A stretch of 64,000 nt of DNA from Phycisphaerae bacterium (lineage in GTDB: Bacteria; Chloroflexota; Anaerolineae; 4572-78; J111): NCBI GenBank assembly GCA_028285035.1, contig JANQQF010000005.1, positions 23,775-87,774 on the forward strand. The letters run 5' to 3'. This document shows positions 9,401 through 17,724 of this stretch, one piece after another (positions within the stretch are counted from its first letter, which is position 1; each line of letters opens with the position of its first letter). Below the pieces are notes generated by a model. It searched no databases and had not been told where the DNA came from. It saw only the letters and a list, made by a program, of their open reading frames with translations. A program made the position numbers and the translations under genes.

Positions 9401-9567
9401 TGTGCAACTCTTTCTTTGATTTTAGGCTACAAAATGTCTTAATTACCCTATTTATCGGGTGATTTTTCTCTAAATCATCAGCTTAGAGGCGATAAGTTCA
9501 CATAAAAATGTAATTTACTCTAATTATAGCCAAAAATGGCCTAATTTAAGGGAAGAAGAGTTGCACA
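9401..9567. repeat. Leader region bounded by a 12-bp inverted repeat
   Basis: TGTGCAACTCTT at 9401-9412 is exactly inverted at 9556-9567. The enclosed 143 bases are AT-rich with small hairpins (for example around CCCTATTTATCGGG). The region falls inside the presumed 5' leader of the BY-kinase gene, so it could be a long-range stem in the RNA or the ends of a small mobile element. No target duplication is obvious. Confidence 0.45.
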
Positions 9568-9617
9568 TTAGGTTTTAGATATTTATCAGTGCCTCTAAAC
9601 ACCCCGAGGAGAATTAG

Positions 9618-11288
9618 ATGTTTGAATTAAAAGATTATCTTGCGCTACTCAGGCGTTGGTGGTGGTTTTTGTTATTATCAACCATTATCGCAGTCGGCGC
9701 GAGTTACTACTTTACCCGTCAACAGACCCCTGTATATCGAGCGACAACCACGTTGATTGTCGGCCAATCGATTGATACAGTTAATTTGAACAGAAATGAT
9801 TTGTATATTAGTACCCTGATCGCTCAAACTTATGTAGAGGTAGGTCGTCAACAACCCGTGATGCAGGCCACAGTCGAGTCGCTGGCTCTGTCGATAAGCT
9901 GGCAAGCACTACGTAATCAGGTTACTCTGGAACCCGTATCAAATACCCAACTTCTCCAAATTACGGCTCAGGCCGAGTCTTTGGCGCAAGCGAAAATCAT
10001 CGCCGATGAAGTTGCCAATCAGTTAATTCTGCTTAGTCCCACCTCACAACAAAATCAAGAGAATAGCGAGAATTATCAATTTGTTCAAACTCAGTTGGAA
10101 CAACTCATCCCCAAAATTGAAGGGGGGCAAGCCCGTGTGGCTGAGTTAGAGGCACTGATGGCGGGTACACTCTCTGCCGAGCAGGTCGAGAATATCCAGG
10201 GTGAAATTAACACCTTGGAGAAATTGATTGCTGACTGGGAAAATAAATATATTCAACTCTTGTCTTTTTCGGAAGAGCAACGTTCCCCCAACTATTTGGC
10301 TGTGACCGAACCCGCTCAGGGCAGCCCTGCCCCAATCAATACGCGAGCCAGAAATATTATGGTGTTGGCGGGCGCGGTCGGCCTAATGTTTGCGGCAGGC
10401 TTGGTGCTGCTAATTGAATATTTAGACGATACGATCAAGTCAGGGGATGAACTAAGCAAACAGCTAGGGATTATGGCCCTCGGCAGTATTGCTCGCCTGA
10501 AAGGGCGGCAACCCCACGAGAGATTGATTGCCTCTCTGAGTCCCTTTGACCCGATTGTGGAAGCCTATCGAATGGTGCGGAGTAATATTCGCTTCAAGAC
10601 CATCGATAAGCCTGCGAAGTTGATTATGGTGACCAGCTCCATTCCCGGTGAAGGTAAAAGTACAACGGCGGCGAATTTGGGGATTGTAATGGCCCAATCT
10701 GGAGTGAAGACCATTATCGTTGATGCCGATTTACGACGCCCAATGCAGCAATACATTTTTCAAGTACCAACGATGGGCGGATTAACCGAGTTGTTGGTGT
10801 CGCCGCAAATGTCATTAGTTGATCAACTGAGCAATACACAGGTTGAAAATCTACAAATTTTACCCTGTGGCAGTTTACCGCCCAACCCCTCCGAATTACT
10901 TGAGACAGAGCGAATGGGGAATTTGATAAAGCAACTCAAGGAGATGGCCGATGTCGTTATCTTCGATAGCCCGCCCGTATTAGCTGTAACCGATGCGCCG
11001 ATTTTAGCCACGCGAATTGATGGGGTTATCCTGGTTACTGATGCGGGTAAAACTCGACGTGATGCGATTCAAAAATCATTAGACACGCTTTCGGAAGCGA
11101 AAGCCAATGTTTTGGGAGCAATTCTTAACCGAGTCAAAAAGAAAAAGGGTGGTTATTCGTATCAGTATCAAGGCTATTATGCGGCCAGCCGACCCCAAAA
11201 GCCAGCCCCCCTGATGAAGCCATCGCATCAAGGCCAAGTTGTCAGTCCCCGTCAAGCGCCGCCTGTGCCCTCTCAAAAGGGATCGTGA
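9618..11288 (+). CDS. Polysaccharide co-polymerase / BY-kinase fusion (Wzz domain plus tyrosine autokinase)
   Basis: A 556-residue protein. The Wzz-like N-terminus starts with LRRWWW and TM1 at 14-32; a periplasmic helical region follows, then TM2 near 240-262 and a cytoplasmic BY-kinase: Walker A PGEGKST near 341-348, Walker A' VDADLRRP near 368, Walker B VVIFDSPP near 446. The tail carries a Tyr cluster (YSYQYQGYY, ~512-520), the usual autophosphorylation site. Known members control the length and export of surface polysaccharide. A GAGGAG site precedes the ATG. A paralogue follows at 13344, and an ABC exporter lies between them. Confidence 0.92.
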   Translation: MFELKDYLALLRRWWWFLLLSTIIAVGASYYFTRQQTPVYRATTTLIVGQSIDTVNLNRNDLYISTLIAQTYVEVGRQQPVMQATVESLALSISWQALRNQVTLEPVSNTQLLQITAQAESLAQAKIIADEVANQLILLSPTSQQNQENSENYQFVQTQLEQLIPKIEGGQARVAELEALMAGTLSAEQVENIQGEINTLEKLIADWENKYIQLLSFSEEQRSPNYLAVTEPAQGSPAPINTRARNIMVLAGAVGLMFAAGLVLLIEYLDDTIKSGDELSKQLGIMALGSIARLKGRQPHERLIASLSPFDPIVEAYRMVRSNIRFKTIDKPAKLIMVTSSIPGEGKSTTAANLGIVMAQSGVKTIIVDADLRRPMQQYIFQVPTMGGLTELLVSPQMSLVDQLSNTQVENLQILPCGSLPPNPSELLETERMGNLIKQLKEMADVVIFDSPPVLAVTDAPILATRIDGVILVTDAGKTRRDAIQKSLDTLSEAKANVLGAILNRVKKKKGGYSYQYQGYYAASRPQKPAPLMKPSHQGQVVSPRQAPPVPSQKGS

Positions 11289-11355
11289 GGTTTCTATCTA
11301 AGGTAAGTCAGGTAGGTAGGTAGAATGACTGAGATTTATCAATTAAGTCGGTAAT

Positions 11356-11404
11356 GTAGGGGTGCCCCTTGTGGGCACCCGAAACTGGCCACCCATGCCC
11401 CTAC
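11356..11404. repeat. Intergenic nested inverted repeat
   Basis: GTAGGGG/CCCCTAC form the outer arms (11356-11362, 11398-11404) and GGGTGCCC/GGGCACCC an inner hairpin (11360-11367, 11373-11380). No T-tract follows, so it is more likely a REP-like element than a terminator. It lies in the 206-base gap between the BY-kinase and ABC exporter genes. Confidence 0.55.
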
Positions 11405-11494
11405 ACCTGCCCTTGATTTTCTGGTCAAATCCTATCATCATCCTTACTGAAACAAATTTTTGGTATTCAGGAATCTACCAAAATCCATCAATCT

Positions 11495-13357
11495 ATGACC
11501 AAATCGACCCAAACGCTAAAAGAAAAGCTTAAAGAACTCCTGGCTCAACTCCCCTACTTACCTCAGGCCCTTCGTTTGGTTTGGAATGTGGCCCGACCGT
11601 GGACGATTGCTTGGGGTATTTTGCTGGTGTTACAGGGGTTACTCCCCGTGGCAACCGTCTATTTGACTCAGGCTGTGGTTGATAATTTGGTGTTAGCAAT
11701 GGAGGGAGGAGACAGTGACCAGCTACGTTTTACCCTGTTGCTGGTGGTGGCGGCGGCTGGGGTGTTGCTTTTGACGCAAGTCTTACAGAGTCTGACAACT
11801 TGGGTGCGAATGGCTCAGGGAGAGTTAGTGCGGGATAATTTGAGTGGACTGATCCACGAACAGGCGGCTTCGTTGGACTTGACTTTTTACGAGCGGCCTA
11901 ACTATTACGATCAACTCCATCGGGCCAGAGTAGATGCCATTAGTCGTCCAGTCACGTTGCTGGAAAATATGGGGAGTCTCTTTCAAAATAGTTTGACCTT
12001 AATCGCGATGGCGGGGGTGTTGCTGCCCTTTGGCTGGTGGGTGCCGCTGGTTCTGTTTGCCAGTACCCTGCCTGCTTTTTTGATTGTTCTGCGTTTCACT
12101 ATTCGCCAAAATGAGTGGCGACTGCGGAGAACGACAGATAACCGTCGCGCTCGATATTACGATGTCTTGCTCACCGACCGCGACAGCGCGGCGGAGATGC
12201 GCCTGTTTGACCTCAGTGATCATTTTCGAACGAGCTATCAAACCTTACAACGGCGGCTACGCAAAGAGCGGCTGGATTTAACCCGTGATCAGGCCATCGC
12301 TGAATTGGGGGCCTCGGTCTTAGCCCTGTTGATGACAGGAGGACTCACTTTGTGGGTGATGTGGCGGGTTAGTTTAGGGGAATTTACTTTGGGGCAGTTA
12401 GCTTTGTTTTATCAAGCCTTTCAACAAGGGCAACGGTTGATGCGAACCTTATTGAGTAGTGTCGGTCAGATTTATGGCAACCTGCTCTTTTTGGAAAATC
12501 TGTTTGAGTTTCTAAAGCTCAAACCTGAAGTCGTTGACCCAGTTGACCCCCAACCTTTGCCCATCCCACTCCGGGAGGGGATACAGTTTGAGTCGATCTC
12601 CTTTGGGTATCCAGACACCGAACGTCAAGCCTTGACTGACTTCACCTTAGCCATTCCGGCGGGACAGATTGTGGCCTTGGTCGGGGCGAATGGGGCAGGT
12701 AAAAGCACCTTGATTAAGTTGTTGTGTCGCTTCTATGATCCTACCAAAGGGACCATTACCCTGGATGGTGTTGATTTACAGAATGTTTCCTTAAATGCGT
12801 TACGCCGCCAAATCACCGTTCTATTTCAAGACCCTGTACAATATCGTGATACCGCTGCCCAAAATATTGCCCTAAGTGATTTGGCTGCCAAGCCCGACGC
12901 AGTCGCTATTGAGGCGGCGGCCCAAGCGGCAGGAGCTGGTGTGCCCATTCAAAAGCTGCCGCAAGGGTATCAGTCTGTTCTGGGCAAATGGTTTGGGGGT
13001 ACTGAATTGAGTGGGGGCGAGTGGCAACGGGTGGCTTTAGCCCGGGCCTTTTTACGCGATGCCTCCATCATCATTCTTGATGAGCCGACCAGCGCGATGG
13101 ACTCCTGGGCTGAGGCTGATTGGCTGGCTCGCTTTCGGACTCTAGTCGCTGGGCAAACTGCCATTATGATTACCCATCGTTTTACTACTGCAATGCAAGC
13201 TGACATCATCCACGTCATGGATGCAGGCCGGATTATCGAGACTGGTACCCACACCGAATTGATGGCCCTCGATGGTCGCTACGCCGAGTCGTGGCGGGCG
13301 CAGGTCCGACAGCGGGTGGGGCAGGTTGAGGGTGAGAAATCTTATGGAACAACTTAA
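11495..13357 (+). CDS. ABC exporter (fused permease-ATPase)
   Basis: A 620-residue half-transporter: six membrane segments in residues 30-330, then the ATPase with Walker A GANGAGKST (~397-405), signature LSGGE (~505), Walker B IIILDEP (~525) and the H-loop MITHR. The N-terminus (LPQALRLVWNVARP; LLPVATVYLT) resembles exporters found with lasso-peptide and other RiPP loci in Actinobacteria and Chloroflexota; this is a recollection of style, not a search result. The gene sits between two BY-kinase genes. Because its operon shares a promoter module with the RiPP cluster at 32.7 kb, which lacks an ABC exporter, it is a candidate peptide exporter. A glycan or lipid substrate is the alternative. 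Confidence 0.88.
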   Translation: MTKSTQTLKEKLKELLAQLPYLPQALRLVWNVARPWTIAWGILLVLQGLLPVATVYLTQAVVDNLVLAMEGGDSDQLRFTLLLVVAAAGVLLLTQVLQSLTTWVRMAQGELVRDNLSGLIHEQAASLDLTFYERPNYYDQLHRARVDAISRPVTLLENMGSLFQNSLTLIAMAGVLLPFGWWVPLVLFASTLPAFLIVLRFTIRQNEWRLRRTTDNRRARYYDVLLTDRDSAAEMRLFDLSDHFRTSYQTLQRRLRKERLDLTRDQAIAELGASVLALLMTGGLTLWVMWRVSLGEFTLGQLALFYQAFQQGQRLMRTLLSSVGQIYGNLLFLENLFEFLKLKPEVVDPVDPQPLPIPLREGIQFESISFGYPDTERQALTDFTLAIPAGQIVALVGANGAGKSTLIKLLCRFYDPTKGTITLDGVDLQNVSLNALRRQITVLFQDPVQYRDTAAQNIALSDLAAKPDAVAIEAAAQAAGAGVPIQKLPQGYQSVLGKWFGGTELSGGEWQRVALARAFLRDASIIILDEPTSAMDSWAEADWLARFRTLVAGQTAIMITHRFTTAMQADIIHVMDAGRIIETGTHTELMALDGRYAESWRAQVRQRVGQVEGEKSYGTT

Positions 13358-14948
13358 AGATTATCTAACCATATTAGGGCGTTGGTGGTGGTTGCTTTTC
13401 CTATCGGTGGTGTTGGCTGTTGGCGTCACCTTTATTACTCGGCCCCAACCCAGACCAAGCTACATTGCAACCGCGACGCTGATGGTTGGTCAATTCGCTG
13501 ATACGACTGATCTGCGCAATCGTTGGAATGTAGAAACCAGTGTGCTTATTGCCGATACATATGCCCAAATTGGTCTACAGGAACCTGTGTTACAGGCCGT
13601 GGTTGATCACCTCGATTTAAAGATGGGCTGGCGCGCCTTACGGTCTCGAGTCACCCTAATTCCTGTCCGTGAGACACAACTGCTTCGGGTGCGAGTTCGA
13701 TCCCCCTCCGTGCAAGAGGCTGAGACCATTGCCAATGCCGTGGCTGAACAATTGAGTAAGCAAACATCAACCTATCGCGATGATGGTCAAGATGTTGAAA
13801 ACGTTGAGTTTATTCGACAGCAAATGTCGTGGCTATCCCCGCAAATTGAAGCGGGGCAAACTCAACTCAGCAAACTGGAAAATCAGTTACAGGGTACATT
13901 GTTGGCTGCACAAGTGCGCTTGATTGAAGCCGAGATTGATGTTTTGGAGAGTGACATTGGCCGCTGGGAGGGGCGTTACAGACGGTTGCAACGTTTTTCA
14001 GATGAACAAGTTCGTCCTAATCAACTTACAATTATCGAGCCGGCTAGCGCTGAACCTGTCGTACATCGCACCCGCACCGGCTATAATATGATTATTGCCG
14101 GGATGGCTAGCTTGATATTAACAATGGGGCTTATTGTTTTAACAGAATACCTGGACGATACCGTTAAATCGGAGCAGAACTTTACTCAAAAGACAGACAT
14201 CACGGTTTTGGGGAGCATTGGACGGCTGGGTGGGAAACAGCCCCATCAAAAGTTAGTCACAGCGCTTGATCCATTTGATCCCATTGCTGAGGCTTATCGC
14301 AAGGTTCGGAGCAATATTAAGTTCAAGACCGTTGACCAACCCGCAAAATTAATCTTAGTGACAAGTTCTGTGCCAGGTGAAGGGAAAAGTACCACCGTTG
14401 CCAACTTGGGGATAACCTTCGCCCAGGCGGGTCTCAAAACGATTATCGTTGATGCTGATATGCGCCGCCCAGTACAGCAGTATCTTTTTCAGACTACTCC
14501 TTTGGGGGGCTTGACCGAGCTGTTGCTCAATTCCCAAGCGACTGTGGCTGATTACCTTTGCCCTACCACTGTTGAGAATCTACAGCTTTTGTCGTGCGGT
14601 CAAATACCGCCAAATCCTGCTGAATTATTGGAAACAGCCCGGATGGTGGACCTTATTCACCAACTGAATACACAGGCTGATGTGGTGCTCTTCGATACTC
14701 CGCCTGCCTTGGTGGTCACTGACGCGGCGGTGCTGGCGGCGCAGGTTAAAAACACTATTCTGGTGGTGGATGCTCAGCAGACGGGGTATGGGACAGTCCA
14801 GGCCTCGCACAATATCCTACAAGAGGCTCAGGCTACAATTTTAGGTGGCGTTCTCAATCGGGTTAACCTCCGCAAGGAACGTGGCTATCATCAGTATCAG
14901 GGGTATTATGCGGCCCCGCAGTCGCGGAAATCCAAGATTAGGGTTTAG
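13344..14948 (+). CDS. Second Wzz/BY-kinase fusion
   Basis: A 534-residue paralogue of the protein encoded at 9618. The ATG at 13344 overlaps the end of the ABC exporter gene by 14 bases and has a GAGGGTGAG site, so coupling is likely; the longer frame from 13272 is rejected. N-terminal LGRWWW and TM1, TM2 near 250, Walker A PGEGKST near 343, VDADMRRP, VVLFDTPP, and a Tyr-containing tail (GYHQYQGYY, ~513). Its tail is shorter than that of the first copy, with fewer Tyr. Two such kinases flanking an exporter, without polymerase or flippase genes, is unusual. Confidence 0.9.
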   Translation: MEQLKDYLTILGRWWWLLFLSVVLAVGVTFITRPQPRPSYIATATLMVGQFADTTDLRNRWNVETSVLIADTYAQIGLQEPVLQAVVDHLDLKMGWRALRSRVTLIPVRETQLLRVRVRSPSVQEAETIANAVAEQLSKQTSTYRDDGQDVENVEFIRQQMSWLSPQIEAGQTQLSKLENQLQGTLLAAQVRLIEAEIDVLESDIGRWEGRYRRLQRFSDEQVRPNQLTIIEPASAEPVVHRTRTGYNMIIAGMASLILTMGLIVLTEYLDDTVKSEQNFTQKTDITVLGSIGRLGGKQPHQKLVTALDPFDPIAEAYRKVRSNIKFKTVDQPAKLILVTSSVPGEGKSTTVANLGITFAQAGLKTIIVDADMRRPVQQYLFQTTPLGGLTELLLNSQATVADYLCPTTVENLQLLSCGQIPPNPAELLETARMVDLIHQLNTQADVVLFDTPPALVVTDAAVLAAQVKNTILVVDAQQTGYGTVQASHNILQEAQATILGGVLNRVNLRKERGYHQYQGYYAAPQSRKSKIRV

Positions 14949-14990
14949 TCAGTGGCCCCGTGCGCTCAAAACTGGGCAATGTCTGTAGTC

Positions 14991-15067
14991 TCCCCCCTCA
15001 GTCCCCTAAAGGGGTAAGGGCTTTCACGGAAAGCTTCTGACTCCCCCCTTTGGGGGCTAAGGGAGTT
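14991..15067. repeat. Dispersed GC-rich repeat, copy 2
   Basis: It matches copy 1 at 6931-7006 in the order and spacing of its blocks: CCCCCT, CCCCTAAAGGGG, AAGGGCTTTC, GAAAGCTT, TCCCCC, GGGGGCTAAGGG. As in copy 1, it lies downstream of a plus-strand gene and can form nested hairpins. Confidence 0.65.
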
Positions 15068-15445
15068 GAATTCCAACCAAAAAATAAATCATCAAACTCT
15101 TAACGTTGACAACATTGACCGTTGACAGGGTCCCCCTTCCCCGCCGGAGTTAAGTTTCTTTAAAATGATACCCTAAATTTAAAGACAAACGTCCACCCAA
15201 TCAGATTTTATTTATGTCTAAAGCATTACTTTAATTTGTTGTGAAACATAGACAGCAATCAGACATTATGGTGCTCTTATCCAGATCTTGCGATTCATTT
15301 TATGATCCTTTCGTCCTTTGGCGGGGGGTGGTTAAAGTTCAATGTTACTGAAAGGTGTGAATTTTAATGATATCTTTATATGTGTATTACTAAGATAAAA
15401 TAATTTTAAGAAAGAGTCAAATAGAGGAATGAATGTTATGAGTTA
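15068..15445. other. AT-rich intergenic DNA, nothing recognised
   Basis: Nothing convincing is encoded here on either strand. The segment is AT-rich, with stop codons in every frame. It separates the second BY-kinase gene from a hairpin and a gene remnant. Confidence 0.4.
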
Positions 15446-15473
15446 GGAATCCGAAAGTGCATTTTCGGATTCC
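15446..15473. repeat. Conserved 28-nt hairpin, copy 1
   Basis: Arms GGAATCCGAAA and TTTCGGATTCC pair perfectly over 11 bp around GTGCAT. A second copy at 33694-33721 has the same AAGTGCA apex, with a T-A pair changed to G-C, so the structure is preserved through base changes. The sequence TTGTTT follows, so it may act as a terminator for transcripts on the plus strand. Confidence 0.6.
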
Positions 15474-15651
15474 TTGTTTCATTACCTTGCTGATGGCAGC
15501 CAAAGCTCGTGATAGTTCCTGTGAATATAGAATTGTATGGTAGGTTGCGCCTGATCTTTGTTTAGCCCCTACCACTCGGGTTGACCGGACAACAGGCAGG
15601 AAAACATCCTGTGCTACATTCCCCTTCACGCTATCGAAGCAGGCGTCTACT

Positions 15652-16016
15652 CTACTCTTCCGGCAAATACCCAAACCGGCGCATCACCGCTTGGTAATCC
15701 CCAACCAACTGGGCGACCAATGCCTCGGCAACGCCTCTTTCCAACCTCCCGACTGGCCTTTGCGCAAAAAGGATTCGGCTCGACGGGGCGTGCCCTGATA
15801 GCCGTGGGTGGTTTTCTGGGCTTTGACCCGATCAAAACTGGAGAAATCGACGGCTTTGGCGATACGGGCGGGGTCGTCGTCTAAGCCACAAAAGCGGATG
15901 ACCTCGGTAAAGGTGGCGATGGGGTCGGTTTGTAAATCCTCATAACGGACGATGAGGACCCGCAAATCCGGCTCATCAACCCAACTGGTCACATGCTGAC
16001 TCCAAAATATTATAAA
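15652..16016 (-). pseudogene. Sulfotransferase gene remnant (C-terminal part, frameshifted)
   Basis: The minus strand encodes the C-terminal third of a cytosolic-type sulfotransferase: FWSQHVTSWVDEP, VRYEDLQTDP (3'-phosphate-binding region) and FLRKGQSGGWKEAL (the RKGxxGDWK PAPS motif with G-W in place of D-W). Just after KEAL the frame breaks near 15730. In the adjacent frame it continues with ALVAQLVGDYQAVMRRFGY to a TAG at 15652. One missing base (for example CCC to CC) explains this. The N-terminal two thirds, including the 5'-PSB loop, are absent, so the locus is dead whatever the cause of the frameshift. The open frame runs up to 16046. Confidence 0.75.
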
Positions 16017-16031
16017 TGTCTGTGTTTCTTT

Positions 16032-16568
16032 CTGCCCGTGAGTCAGTCATATGTAAAATCGATAACGGTGATGGCATAATGTCGGAAATTCGACAATGTG
16101 ACGCTTTTCAATGAAATTTGTGACGTTTTTTAAACGCATTTGTGACGCTTTGCTGGTAAGATGGTGATGAATGTCACCCGGCACTGGGGCCGTACAGTTA
16201 CAAATAGGTATAGCTGACGAAAGAACGGCAACGAATTTCACGAATTGACACCTAAGAAGCTAGCTGGTTTGTGTTATATCCGAATGAAGTAATCAGGTAT
16301 CTATTGACCGGGGACAATGAACAGCGGATTCCGACCAGAAGTAGAATCTGTTCGGGAATGTTATAACACGATTGTTACTTAATTTAAGATCTGCTTGATT
16401 TTTCAACAGCCCTAAAAAATTTTAAATCGATGGTTGAACTAATTTAAAAGATGGTGTATGATGGGTTTGGTATCTTTGATGAATTATTTCTAAGTAAATG
16501 TCATCAAACCCTTCACCCCACCAATTATCTAAGTCTTACCAAAAATTTACTTCATAAGAAATCATATT
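16032..16568. other. Intergenic region with repeat, no gene
   Basis: Short frames here show no family features. The region contains a degenerate dispersed repeat (16270-16373) and tandem TTTGTGACG motifs near 16117-16152. The final 100 bases probably hold the promoter of the GNAT/tail-collar genes. Confidence 0.4.
16270..16373. repeat. Dispersed 'CATACCCGAATG' inverted repeat, degenerate copy
   Basis: The order GTGTTATATCCGAATG, GGTATCTATTGA, CGGATTCCGACCAGAAG, TTCGGGAATGTTAT parallels 40164-40250 block by block, and partially 34665-34728. Flanking GGTTTGTGT is also shared with the 40-kb copy. It is a folded, non-coding, repeated element. Confidence 0.6.
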
Positions 16569-17075
16569 GTGAAACATAACACAGCACGACGCTTGAAGAT
16601 CACAGATATTTCACTACGCCCAATTGAGGATGCAGATATCCCCTTCCTCTTTCAGGTGTATGCTAGTACGCGCGCCGATGAGATGGCAATGGTGCCTTGG
16701 AATGATGAAGAAAAGCATCAATTTTTAGCGATGCAATTCCATGCGCAACATACCTACTACATCGAAAACTACACCAAAGCCACGTTTGATGTTATCCTCT
16801 GGAAAAATGAGCCGGTTGGTCGTTTGTATGTTGAAGAGTGGCCTACCGAATTGCGGATTATTGATATTGCCCTCCTGCCTCAATATCGTAATCAGGGTAT
16901 TGGCTCATACTTCCTCAAAAAACTTATGAAGCGGGCTCAGGCTGCCAAAAAAGGCCTCTCAATTCACGTTGAACAAAATAATCCAGCTATGCAGTTGTAC
17001 AAACGCCTAAAATTCAAGAAGGTTGGTGAACACGGCGTGTATGACTTGATGGAATGGAATATTACAAACTCTTAA
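16569..17075 (+). CDS. GNAT-family N-acetyltransferase
   Basis: A 168-residue protein starting at GTG. It begins with LRPIEDADIPFLFQVYAS, the usual opening of GNAT enzymes. The acetyl-CoA-binding motif A is QYRNQGIGSYFLKKL (~115-129, matching Q/R-x-x-G-x-G/A), with a final NPAMQLYKRLKF (motif B). These transfer acetyl groups to amines; the substrate is unknown. It lies 19 bases upstream of a DUF6916-like gene and ahead of three tail-collar genes. That grouping recurs with Mdp-type proteins, so it may modify them. Confidence 0.85.
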   Translation: MKHNTARRLKITDISLRPIEDADIPFLFQVYASTRADEMAMVPWNDEEKHQFLAMQFHAQHTYYIENYTKATFDVILWKNEPVGRLYVEEWPTELRIIDIALLPQYRNQGIGSYFLKKLMKRAQAAKKGLSIHVEQNNPAMQLYKRLKFKKVGEHGVYDLMEWNITNS

Positions 17076-17094
17076 AGCAAAGGTGAATCCATTT

Positions 17095-17421
17095 ATGTTA
17101 GATAGCGTCACTATCGAAACATTTCAACCTCATCTTAACGAGGTATTTAAGCTATCTGTTGATGATGATACTTCAATCGATCTTGATTTGGTTGAGGTTG
17201 AAGCTATGCGTGAACAAAAGCGACCATCATTTGGTCAACAGGTAGTAGACCCCCCGTCTAGAAAACCATTCACTTTGGTCTTTCGCGGCCCCCTCACCAC
17301 ACGCTTGGTCCAGCGAATGTACCGAATGAGCCACCCAACCTTGGGCGACTTTGAGCATATGTTTCTGGTGCCGATTGCAGAGGATAGTGCCGGGTTATAT
17401 TATGAGGCGGTTTTTACCTGA
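17095..17421 (+). CDS. DUF6916-like protein associated with tail-collar genes
   Basis: A 108-residue protein from the ATG at 17095 (AAAGGTGA at 8 bases); a GTG at 17083 is an alternative. The opening LDSVTIETFQPHLNEVFKL and the end FEHMFLVPIAEDSAGLYYEAVF match the DUF6916 pattern as I remember it. No enzymatic motif is visible. In other genomes such proteins accompany phage-tail-collar (microcystin-dependent-type) proteins. Its beta-rich composition would suit a structural or chaperone role, which is inference. Confidence 0.65.
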   Translation: MLDSVTIETFQPHLNEVFKLSVDDDTSIDLDLVEVEAMREQKRPSFGQQVVDPPSRKPFTLVFRGPLTTRLVQRMYRMSHPTLGDFEHMFLVPIAEDSAGLYYEAVFT

Positions 17422-17444
17422 TTAGTCTAAGATGCTACCTACCC

Positions 17445-17539
17445 AGACCTTTAGGGTTTAGAGCTAATTTTGGCGAGGTGTGGTGCTTGTATTCTAACCT
17501 TAAGCCAAGAAAAGGCTCATTTAAAGACCCTAAAGGTCT
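17445..17539. repeat. Perfect 13-bp inverted repeat with extended outer arms
   Basis: AGACCTTTAGGGT (17445-17457) is exactly inverted at 17527-17539, with 69 bases between. Outside the arms, CTAAGATGCTACC and AAGGTAGTATCC are also partly complementary. It lies between the DUF6916-like gene and the first tail-collar gene, so it may be a terminator/processing structure or a miniature element. Confidence 0.55.
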
Positions 17540-17626
17540 TCGTTGTCTAAGGTAGTATCCTGAGTTAATTAGTGTACGGTAGCTGTATTTATAGGAAGAT
17601 TAGCAAATAAAGGGCTCGTCTTGAGA

Positions 17627-17636
17627 GGAGGTGATC
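17627..17636 (+). other. Isolated 10-base perfect Shine-Dalgarno sequence
   Basis: GGAGGTGATC is fully complementary to the usual 3' end of 16S rRNA but lies 89 bases before the nearest large gene. A GTG inside it opens only an 18-codon frame ending at TAA. It may be a ribosome standby site or drive a tiny peptide; chance is also possible. Confidence 0.3.
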
Positions 17637-17724
17637 CGCGACGTTCACTGTGGTAGTGGGATTGATCGAAATCCGTTGTTGATATAAAAAGGTAGTTGAT
17701 AAACTATGTCAAAGGAGTAAGATT

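Noticed and set aside
13272..13343. Longer N-terminus for the second BY-kinase
   Set aside because: The extension overlaps the ABC exporter reading frame, lacks a ribosome site, and precedes the normal Wzz start of the family.
15417..15674. Minus-strand 85-codon frame
   Set aside because: It runs through the 28-nt hairpin and overlaps the sulfotransferase remnant; no ribosome site or family features.
16047..16241. Minus-strand 64-codon frame
   Set aside because: No ribosome site, odd composition, and located in a repeat-rich non-coding gap.
17627..17640. Fragment of a 16S rRNA gene (antisense 3' end)
   Set aside because: Only about 11 bases match; flanks do not resemble rRNA.
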